This document shows positions 1 to 5,313 of a stretch of 7,682 nt of DNA, piece after piece (positions within the stretch are counted from its first letter, which is position 1; each line of letters starts with the position of its first letter). Position numbers and translations under genes: made by a program. The notes beneath the pieces were generated by a model. The model saw only the letters and a list, made by a program, of their open reading frames with translations, was not told where the DNA came from and did not search any database. The DNA comes from an uncultured Nannocystaceae bacterium (GTDB lineage: Bacteria > Myxococcota_A > Polyangia > Nannocystales > Nannocystaceae): contig CALKDV010000169.1 in assembly GCA_938084085.1 (NCBI GenBank), positions 1 through 7,682 on the forward strand, read 5' to 3'.

Positions 1-86
1 AGCGCGCGATGCAGCTCTGCTTCGAGCGCTGGCTGTGCGAGCCCAAGCTCGCGCGCGAGCGCCTCCATGGCGAGGACGATGTCCAT
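1..86 (-). CDS. possible 5' part of an unknown gene leaving the left edge
   Basis: An open minus-strand frame begins at ATG 84-86 and continues past base 1, giving about 28 residues that begin MDIVLAMEALARELGL. The peptide reads like an amphipathic helix. Third-position GC is high after this ATG and clearly lower in the same frame upstream, which supports the start. The frame stays open upstream to a TGA near base 178, and the upstream peptide (containing LQFLRYGAP) is not implausible, but I see no in-frame ATG, GTG or TTG there. There is no Shine-Dalgarno sequence before the ATG. The gene lies about 220 bases beyond the end of the E3 gene on the same strand. The family is not recognisable from this fragment. 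Confidence 0.4.
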   Translation of the reverse strand, partial: MDIVLAMEALARELGLAQPALEAELHRA

Positions 87-92
87 GGGGGC

Positions 93-122
93 ACCATAGC
101 GAAGGAACTGCAGGCGTGTCTC
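93..122 (-). promoter_or_regulatory. weak promoter candidate for the left-edge gene
   Basis: On the minus strand, GAGACA (117-122) is followed after 18 bases by TATGGT (93-98), then six bases and the ATG at 84-86. Each hexamer matches four of six positions of the sigma70 consensus. A start site one helical step after the -10 would fall at the ATG itself, giving a leaderless message, which fits the missing ribosome binding site. In GC-rich DNA such matches arise by chance, so this is tentative. Confidence 0.2.
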
Positions 123-186
123 TTGTTGTTTGACCGAAAGCTCAGCACTGACCTTGAAGGGCCCTCGGCAACGCGGGGCAGGGAGT

Positions 187-203
187 CAGCGCTTCGAGCG
201 CTG
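187..203. repeat. inverted repeat in the 222-base intergenic stretch after E3
   Basis: CAGCGCT (187-193) and AGCGCTG (197-203) form a perfect 7-base inverted repeat around a 3-base centre. It lies about 105 bases past the E3 stop codon in the otherwise empty stretch 87-308. No run of T follows it on the minus strand, so it is not a standard intrinsic terminator. It could be an RNA 3' end stabiliser, a protein site, or chance. The rest of 87-308 shows only small palindromes (for example CCAGGCCTGG near 211-220) and no convincing gene. Confidence 0.35.
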
Positions 204-308
204 TTGGTGCCAGGCCTGGTGGGTGGCCCCCCGTGCGATGATGGCTCTCCGCGCGAGACCGCGACCGGGCCTTGGGGTCCCACCGCCGCTGGACTTCCCG
301 TCGAGGGT

Positions 309-1724
309 TCAGCTTTTGTTCATCACGTGGACCGCTTCGCCGATGGCGTGCTTGGCGGCCTCCATCACGGCTTCGCCGAGGGTCGGGTGCGGGTGGATCG
401 TCAAGCTGATGTCCTCGGCGAACGCCCCCATCTCGATGGCCAATGAGCCCTCGGAGATCAGATCGCTGGCCTCTGGTCCGACAATGTGCACACCGAGGAC
501 GCGGTTGTCTTTCGCGTCCGTGAGGACCTTGACGAAGCCCGTGGTCTCTTGGATCGCCATGGCCCGGCCGCTCGCGGCGAAGGGGAACTTGCCGATATTG
601 AGTTCATGCCCCGCCGCCTTCGCCTCCTCTTCCCCGAGGCCCGCGGACGCGATCTCGGGCTCCGTGAAGACGACGTTGGGGATGCTGCGGACGTCGTTGA
701 CTCGATTTTTTCCGTGCACGATCTCCGCGACAAGCTCTCCCTCGTGGCTCGCTTTATGAGCCAGCATCGCCCCCCCGACCACGTCTCCCACGGCGAAGAT
801 GTGGGGGACGTTCGTGCGGAGTTGGTCGTCAACCTCGATGAAGCCACGGTCGCTTACCTTGACGCCCGTTTTCTCCAACCCGAAGCCAGAGGCCACGGGG
901 CGGCGTCCTACGGCCACCAACACGACGTCGGCGGAGACCTCTCTTTTTTTGCCATCCTTGGTCTTAAACTCAACCCAGGCTTTGCCGTCTCGCTCGGTCC
1001 ACGCCGTCGCCATGGCGTTGGTGACGATCTCACCACCGTCAGATTTGATTTGGCGCGCGACGACTTGGGCGGTGTCGGCGTCACAGGCGCCGAGGATTCG
1101 ATCAAGCCCCTCGAGCACGGTGAGCTTGGTGCCGAGTCGCTGGAAGGTCTGACCAAGCTCGAGGCCGATGATACCGCCGCCGATGCAGACCATCTCCTCG
1201 GGGACGTAGTCGATCTCAAGGGCGCCCGTGCTGTCGACGATGCGCTTTTGGTCGATCTCAAAGCCGGGAATTTGGATGGGCACCGATCCCGTAGCCACGA
1301 TGAACTGCTTGGCTTCAACGATGTCATCGGCTTTGTTGCCGGGGTAGGTGAGCTTGAGTCGATGGGGGTCGAGAAATTCCGCGGTCGCGGTGACGTACTC
1401 ACAGCCGTTCCCTTTGACGAGGCTCTTGACGCCCCCGGTGAGTTTTTTGATGATCCCCGATTTCCAGCCCTGCATGATCTTCATGTCGACCTCGGGCTGC
1501 TCGAATTTTAGGCCCATCTTCGAGGCGTGAGAGGCCTTGTGGGCCAACTTGGTCGCGGAGATCAGGGCCTTGGAGGGGATGCAGCCCCAGTTGAGGCACA
1601 CACCGCCTGGTTTGTCTTTCTCGATGAGCATGGCGTCAACGCCGAGCTGTCCAAGCCTGATGGCGCATGGGTAACCGCCGGTTCCGGCGCCGATGACGAC
1701 TGCGTGTTTTTTGATGGTAGCCAT
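309..1724 (-). CDS. lpdA: dihydrolipoyl dehydrogenase (E3)
   Basis: This is the FAD-dependent E3 of 2-oxo acid dehydrogenase complexes. It reoxidises the dihydrolipoyl group on E2 and passes electrons to NAD+. The 471-aa length is normal for the family. The N-terminal FAD-binding motif is GAGTGG (residues 12-17). The redox disulfide lies in GGVCLNWGC, with Cys43 and Cys48. The NAD-binding GGGIIG is at about 182-187, the second FAD motif ends in FAVGDV near 315, and the C-terminal HPHPTLGE supplies the catalytic pair His446/Glu451. All expected catalytic residues are present. The start is ATG at 1722-1724, preceded by a weak purine stretch (GAAGAA). It is last in the cluster, 67 bases after E2, so it probably serves that complex, though an E3 can be shared with other lipoyl systems. 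Identification is secure. Confidence 0.97.
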   Translation of the reverse strand: MATIKKHAVVIGAGTGGYPCAIRLGQLGVDAMLIEKDKPGGVCLNWGCIPSKALISATKLAHKASHASKMGLKFEQPEVDMKIMQGWKSGIIKKLTGGVKSLVKGNGCEYVTATAEFLDPHRLKLTYPGNKADDIVEAKQFIVATGSVPIQIPGFEIDQKRIVDSTGALEIDYVPEEMVCIGGGIIGLELGQTFQRLGTKLTVLEGLDRILGACDADTAQVVARQIKSDGGEIVTNAMATAWTERDGKAWVEFKTKDGKKREVSADVVLVAVGRRPVASGFGLEKTGVKVSDRGFIEVDDQLRTNVPHIFAVGDVVGGAMLAHKASHEGELVAEIVHGKNRVNDVRSIPNVVFTEPEIASAGLGEEEAKAAGHELNIGKFPFAASGRAMAIQETTGFVKVLTDAKDNRVLGVHIVGPEASDLISEGSLAIEMGAFAEDISLTIHPHPTLGEAVMEAAKHAIGEAVHVMNKS

Positions 1725-1764
1725 GGATTCTTCGCTCGTTGCGTGTGTTGTTGGTGTGGTCCGA

Positions 1765-1780
1765 CGGGTGAGTACACCCG
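1765..1780. repeat. small hairpin in the E2-E3 spacer
   Basis: CGGGTG (1765-1770) and CACCCG (1775-1780) form a perfect 6-base stem with a 4-base loop, about 12 bases after the E2 stop codon. No T run follows in the direction of transcription, so it is unlikely to be a full terminator. It could mark mRNA processing or uneven expression of E3 relative to E2. It is short enough to be chance. Confidence 0.35.
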
Positions 1781-1791
1781 CCGGATTGGCC

Positions 1792-3132
1792 CTAGATGCT
1801 CGCGAGGAGCAGGAGGTTGGGATTCTCGAGGTAGCGCTTCACTTCTTGGAGGAAGGAGGCGCCCTCAAACCCGTCGACCACTCGGTGATCGAAGGACATC
1901 GAGAGGTTCATCATGTGACCGATGACGATCTCGTCTCGTTCATTGACGATCGGTGTCTTACGGATGGCGTGGACGCCCATGATTCCGACCTCCGGGTGGT
2001 TCAAGATGGGCGTGGCCAGCACGCCGCCGATGGTCCCGAGGCTGGTGATGCTGAAGGTGCTGCCCGACAGTTCATCGCGGGCGAGCTGTCCCGTGCGCGC
2101 GCCTTCGCCGAGTCGTCGGACCTCTCGCGCGATGTCGAGCAGCGAGAGCTGGTCGGCATCGCGGAGCACGGGGACCATGAGTCCAGAGTCCGTCGCGGTC
2201 GCGACACCAATGTGGTAGCGCTTCTTCATGACGATCTGCTTGGCGTCCTCATCGAGCATGGCGTTGACGATGGGGTACTTGCGGAGCGCGTGGATCGACG
2301 CCTTGATGATGAAAGGGAGGTAGGTTAAGGACACGCCCTCCTCGGCGGCAGCGGCCTTCGCTTGCTTGCGGAGCGCGACCAGTCGGCTGACATTGATCTG
2401 CTCTACGTAGGTGTAGTGCACGGCTGTGGAGTACGAGCGCACCAGCCCGTCTGCGATGACCCTGCGGAGACCGCGGAAGGGGATGGTCTCGTCGTGGCGA
2501 TCGCTGAGATCTCCGACGCGCACGGGCGCGGGGCTGGCGGGCCGAGCAGAGGGCCGCGCGGCGCCACGGGGAGGGCTCGCGATCACGGGGGTCGCTTCGA
2601 CGACGGGGCTGGCGGGCGTTCGCGCAGCCGCTGGCGCGGCCGCGACAGGGGGCGGCGCTGGTGTCGCTGGTGTCGCTGCCGTAGCTTCGTGTGCGAGCAC
2701 CTCTCGCTTGGTGATCCGTCCGCCCGCGTTGGGGGCGATCGAACTCAGCACGATGCCGCGCTCTCGGGCCAGCGCCCGGGCTGCTGGGGTCGCGGGAATC
2801 TCGTGATCGCTCGCAGCGGCCCCTGGGCTGTCAGCAGCTGCCGCGGGGGCGGCTGTCGTGGCGGGAGCGTCCCCCTCCTCGATGAGGGCGATGAGGTCGC
2901 CGACCGGGCAGATGTCACCTTCATCGGCCTTGAGGGATTGCACCGTACCGGTCGCCGGTGACGGAATCTCCACGGTCGCCTTGTCTGTCATCACCTCCAC
3001 CAAGGGTTCGTTGGCCACGACGCGCTCGCCTGGTTGTTTGAGCCACTGGACAATTTCGCCTTCGACGACACCTTCGCCGATCTCGGGGAGTTTGAATTCA
3101 TGCATGAGGGGGGGGGGTGCTTTCTTGGCCAC
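1792..3132 (-). CDS. 2-oxo acid dehydrogenase E2, dihydrolipoyl acyltransferase
   Basis: E2 forms the core of a 2-oxo acid dehydrogenase complex and transfers acyl groups from its lipoyl arm to CoA. Numbering from GTG at 3130-3132 (446 aa): a lipoyl domain at about 10-85 has the modified lysine in VMTDKATVEIPS (Lys51). A peripheral-subunit-binding domain lies at about 113-148, flanked by Ala/Pro-rich linkers, the longer at about 150-205. The acyltransferase domain spans about 215-446, with catalytic SFDHRVVDG (His416, Asp420). SLGTIGG and its context look closer to branched-chain E2 than to PDH E2, but the substrate cannot be fixed from sequence alone. The start is uncertain: ATG at 3103-3105 (giving MHEFKLPEIGEG, 437 aa) begins right at the lipoyl domain, and a run of ten C separates the two starts. 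Neither has a clear Shine-Dalgarno sequence. The binding-domain loop is unusual: APNAGGRI replaces the common GTGxxGRI form. Confidence 0.95.
   Translation of the reverse strand: MAKKAPPPLMHEFKLPEIGEGVVEGEIVQWLKQPGERVVANEPLVEVMTDKATVEIPSPATGTVQSLKADEGDICPVGDLIALIEEGDAPATTAAPAAAADSPGAAASDHEIPATPAARALARERGIVLSSIAPNAGGRITKREVLAHEATAATPATPAPPPVAAAPAAARTPASPVVEATPVIASPPRGAARPSARPASPAPVRVGDLSDRHDETIPFRGLRRVIADGLVRSYSTAVHYTYVEQINVSRLVALRKQAKAAAAEEGVSLTYLPFIIKASIHALRKYPIVNAMLDEDAKQIVMKKRYHIGVATATDSGLMVPVLRDADQLSLLDIAREVRRLGEGARTGQLARDELSGSTFSITSLGTIGGVLATPILNHPEVGIMGVHAIRKTPIVNERDEIVIGHMMNLSMSFDHRVVDGFEGASFLQEVKRYLENPNLLLLASI
3108..3117. repeat. 10-base G/C homopolymer at the 5' end of the E2 gene
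   Basis: Ten consecutive G on the plus strand are ten C in the E2 coding sense, encoding the PPP run just after the upstream GTG start and ending three bases before the downstream ATG. If GTG is used, slippage here would shift the frame. If ATG is used, the tract lies in the leader and is harmless to the frame. Confidence 0.9.
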
Positions 3133-3146
3133 CGGGGCAGGTGGCG

Positions 3147-4112
3147 CTAGTAGGTCGCGGTCGCGTTGAGCGTCGAGGTGATGGCGTCGATGCTCGGGAT
3201 CAGATCGTGTTCGTGGCGCGCTTCGACGTCGCCTGTGCGCCCGTACAGATGCTTCACGGGGGCGTCAAGATGCAAGATGGCCTCGTCTGCGAGGAGCGCG
3301 GCGATTTGACACGAGGGTCCGTTGGAGGGGGCGCTAGGGCTCACGATGACCACGCGGCCGGTGGCGCGCGCGGCCTCAAGGATCCCGTCACGATCGAGCG
3401 GTTGCAGCGAGACGAGATCCGTGACGCGAATGGACGCGTCGGCACGTTGCGCCGCCTGTTGAACGCGCTCGACGGCGGCGCCCCAACAAAAGACCGTGAG
3501 CTCGTCGCCATGCTCAAGCGTGCGAACTTGATCGATGGCGTCTTCGAGGTCTTCTTCGGCCGTCGGATCCATCTCGCGCAAGAGCAAGTTTCGGGGCAGC
3601 AGCAAAACTGTGGGGGACTCGCCGGCGTCGAAGGAGGCGGCTGCGCGCAACAGCGCAGGGAATTCAGAGGGCTCCGCACCGACGAGGACGCGCAAGCCCT
3701 CCACGCAGGTCAGGTGTGAGACAGCGTCCATGGCGGCGTCGCCACCGAGGCCGAAGCCAGGTCCGCATGGGGCGACGAGGAGGAGCGGCAACGCGCGCTC
3801 CGTGTCGTAGCGCTTTGAGAATCGAGTGGTCTCACGCAGCGCCGCGAGCCCCTCGACAAGCGCGGCCACGGAGGGCATCAGTACCAAGGGGCGCGCGCCG
3901 CCGATGGCGAGGCCTGCGGCGTGGGTGAGGCCCGCGGTGGAGGTGAGCGGGAGCCCGAGCAAGCGCGGCGAGAGGGCCTCGTCCTCGACAGCGGCGCGGG
4001 TGAGTCCGAGCATGCCACCGTCGCGCACGTCCTCCCCGAGGACGACCCGGCGGCGGTCCTCGCGTAACAGGTCTGCGACCACCGTGGAGAGTTGTTCGAG
4101 CACGGTGGTCAT
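3147..4112 (-). CDS. E1-beta-like subunit of 2-oxo acid dehydrogenase, active-site residues replaced
   Basis: This 321-aa protein has the E1-beta fold pattern: GEDV (26-29), GLAIGGARPLV (67-77), a pyrimidine-binding half ending near residue 175, and the C-terminal transketolase domain with DLVSLQPLD (232-240) and LDAPVKHLYGR (282-292). In the family it pairs with E1-alpha to decarboxylate a 2-oxo acid on thiamine diphosphate. Two family hallmarks are absent. In the segment matching DTPISE, this protein has GLPLTS, so the Glu that activates the thiamine ring (Glu59 in human E1-beta, from memory) is Ser58. Where QHSQ should be it has DAAM, so the catalytic His is Ala126. The start ATG (4110-4112) overlaps the E1-alpha stop as ATGA and follows AGGGG at good spacing. 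The open frame continues upstream to 4874, but that part is a shadow of E1-alpha. Family membership is secure; catalytic competence is doubtful. Confidence 0.9.
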   Translation of the reverse strand: MTTVLEQLSTVVADLLREDRRRVVLGEDVRDGGMLGLTRAAVEDEALSPRLLGLPLTSTAGLTHAAGLAIGGARPLVLMPSVAALVEGLAALRETTRFSKRYDTERALPLLLVAPCGPGFGLGGDAAMDAVSHLTCVEGLRVLVGAEPSEFPALLRAAASFDAGESPTVLLLPRNLLLREMDPTAEEDLEDAIDQVRTLEHGDELTVFCWGAAVERVQQAAQRADASIRVTDLVSLQPLDRDGILEAARATGRVVIVSPSAPSNGPSCQIAALLADEAILHLDAPVKHLYGRTGDVEARHEHDLIPSIDAITSTLNATATY

Positions 4113-5041
4113 TGATCGACCCCTAGCTCGTGCAGCGCTTTTTGAAATTTGCTCTTGGCCTTGGCCTCGACGATGTCGTGGGAGGTTTGAGTCCATGTAC
4201 CGGCTGCTTCGAGGAAGCGGCGGAGCCGCTCGACGGGATCGCGATGCGGCGGCGGGGTGCGGTGCAGGGGGGTCACGACGCACTCCACCATGCACGGCCC
4301 GAGGCCATCCCGGGCGCGAGCGCAGGCGGTGTCGAGGGCGTCGTGCACGGCGACCAGATCGGCGCCGTCGACACGCCGCGCCCACATGCCCATGCTGGAG
4401 CAGCGAGCGTGGACAGAGTCTCCGAAGATCCCGGCCTCGGCAGGAGGTGCGTCCGGCCAAAGCTGGCTCTTGCACAAGAAGACGATCGGGAGGCTCTGCG
4501 CCGCCGCGATGGCCAGCGCCTCGGCGATGGCCCCCACCGTGGTGAGGCCCTCTCCAAAGGTCGCGACGGTGACGCCGGGGACCCGGCCAAGTTTTTGGGC
4601 GTGGGCGAAGCCCGTCGCCATGCCCACTTGGAGTCCCATGGACTCGGTGGGGGGGACGAGGTTGTGCTCTGAAGATCCGACCGCGCCCGCGCCCGCGGGC
4701 ACGCGCACCCGGGCGCCTCCGAGCCCGAGCACTTGGCGGAGCACCTCGGTGAGCGCGACCCCCCGCGACAAAGCCAAGGGGATGTCGCGGCCGCCCGAGA
4801 ACACCCAGTCCTCCTCGTGGAGGAGGGCGCCCAACGCCACGAGGGGGGCCTCGCCACCGGCGGCCGGGGCCCACATGGGGAGGCCGAGATGGGTGAGGTG
4901 CGTGTCGATGACGCGGGCGGTGAGCAGCTGCTCGAACAGGGCGCGCAGATCGAGTCGCTCTGCGGCGTTTGGATCGGCGAGTTGTCCTGCTTCATTGAGC
5001 CGGACTTCGACGCCTTCGGGATCCCATGGGGTTCGTTCCAT
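4109..5041 (-). CDS. E1-alpha-like subunit of 2-oxo acid dehydrogenase, divergent cofactor site
   Basis: This 310-aa protein matches the E1-alpha family: an LLTARVIDTHL helix (39-49), GGEAPLVALGALL (62-74), EEDWVFSGGRD (76-86), the thiamine/metal region around 160-195, and VDGADLVAVHDAL (224-236) with RDGLGPCMVE (244-253). The usual role is TPP-dependent decarboxylation with E1-beta. Key positions differ from canonical E1-alpha. The GDG metal motif is GEG (Glu164), and the metal-binding Asn 29 residues later is Gln193 in LCKSQLW. The diphosphate-binding Tyr-Arg is Gly84-Arg85. The HxHSxSDD...YR loop is largely missing, with only about 14 residues between VE (252-253) and DPVERL (268-273). ATG 5039-5041 is chosen because further upstream starts would place the candidate promoter inside the gene. 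No good Shine-Dalgarno precedes it. It is the first gene of the cluster. The family call is firm; activity is uncertain. Confidence 0.88.
   Translation of the reverse strand: MERTPWDPEGVEVRLNEAGQLADPNAAERLDLRALFEQLLTARVIDTHLTHLGLPMWAPAAGGEAPLVALGALLHEEDWVFSGGRDIPLALSRGVALTEVLRQVLGLGGARVRVPAGAGAVGSSEHNLVPPTESMGLQVGMATGFAHAQKLGRVPGVTVATFGEGLTTVGAIAEALAIAAAQSLPIVFLCKSQLWPDAPPAEAGIFGDSVHARCSSMGMWARRVDGADLVAVHDALDTACARARDGLGPCMVECVVTPLHRTPPPHRDPVERLRRFLEAAGTWTQTSHDIVEAKAKSKFQKALHELGVDQ
4120..4125 (-). promoter_or_regulatory. ribosome binding site of the E1-beta-like gene
   Basis: TAGGGG on the minus strand lies seven bases before the ATG at 4110-4112. It is the clearest Shine-Dalgarno sequence in the window and sits inside the end of the E1-alpha gene. 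Together with the ATGA overlap it fixes the start and implies translational coupling. Confidence 0.65.
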
Positions 5042-5080
5042 CACGTAGGGGGGGACGCGAGGTGCCGGGGGCGTGAGCTC

Positions 5081-5095
5081 TCGCCACGGTGGCGA
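5081..5095. promoter_or_regulatory. 15-base palindrome in the E1-alpha leader, candidate operator
   Basis: TCGCCAC, one central base, then GTGGCGA make a perfect 7+1+7 inverted repeat. It lies about 25-40 bases downstream of the predicted transcription start and about 40 bases before the E1-alpha ATG. A repressor bound here could block the cluster; as RNA it would form a 6-base stem with a 3-base loop. The regulator is not encoded in this window. Confidence 0.45.
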
Positions 5096-5125
5096 AAACA
5101 GCGACCGCGACGGTGCGTCCGTGGC

Positions 5126-5155
5126 CTTGTATCGGTCAGACCCGAGCCTCGTCAA
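5126..5155 (-). promoter_or_regulatory. sigma70-like promoter of the E1-E2-E3 cluster
   Basis: On the minus strand, TTGACG (5150-5155, five of six consensus matches) is followed after 18 bases by TACAAG (5126-5131, four of six). Transcription would start near 5119, leaving a leader of about 78 bases before the E1-alpha ATG at 5041. It is the best promoter match in the region between the divergent genes and directs the only multi-gene unit that needs one here. Confidence 0.5.
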
Positions 5156-5276
5156 GGGTTGGGAGCGCCGATGGATTGAGGTGGGCAAGTACGTGCACAG
5201 TGCGGTGTTCGCCCCGGTGGCCCCGCGGGATCTGCGACACCGAGAGTTCCAGAAAAACCCCTGAATTCCGGATGGT

Positions 5277-5307
5277 TTGGGATTTTCGGCGATCCCCAGC
5301 GTATGCT
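5277..5307 (+). promoter_or_regulatory. candidate leaderless promoter of the DUF4178-like gene
   Basis: TTGGGA (5277-5282) and TATGCT (5302-5307) are separated by 19 bases, each with four of six sigma70 matches. The ATG follows the -10 after six bases, so the expected start site falls on the start codon. No Shine-Dalgarno sequence is present, in agreement with a leaderless message. ATGCT (5303-5307) and AGCAT (5311-5315) also form a small inverted repeat across the start codon. Confidence 0.35.
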
Positions 5308-5313
5308 CGAAGC

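Noticed and set aside
187..203. Inverted repeat taken as the intrinsic terminator of the cluster
   Set aside because: No T run follows on the minus strand and it is more than 100 bases past the E3 stop, so only an inverted repeat is reported.
486..1511. 341-residue plus-strand open frame opposite E3
   Set aside because: E3 on the minus strand is certain through its motifs. The plus-strand frame is the usual antisense shadow in GC-rich DNA and has an acidic, domain-free reading.
1693..2328. Plus-strand open frame of 211 residues opposite E2
   Set aside because: It is antisense to the clearly recognised acyltransferase domain and shows no motif of its own.
4113..4874. Long upstream extension of the E1-beta frame, giving a 575-residue protein
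   Set aside because: It is a shadow frame inside E1-alpha, rich in Arg/Gly/Pro and without domain features. The ATG at 4112 has a ribosome binding site and the ATGA overlap.
4130..5048. Plus-strand and alternative minus-strand frames overlapping E1-alpha
   Set aside because: They have Arg/Ser/Pro-rich readings typical of shadows, whereas the E1-alpha frame matches the family along its length.
5042..5188. Longer E1-alpha starting at TTG 5188
   Set aside because: The extra 49 residues lack family similarity and would contain the predicted -10 and -35 hexamers. The domain fits a start at 5041.
5089..5313. 75-codon upstream extension of the DUF4178-like gene
   Set aside because: The extension reads as low-quality sequence, overlaps the promoter of the divergent cluster, and would bury the N-terminal membrane segment inside the protein.
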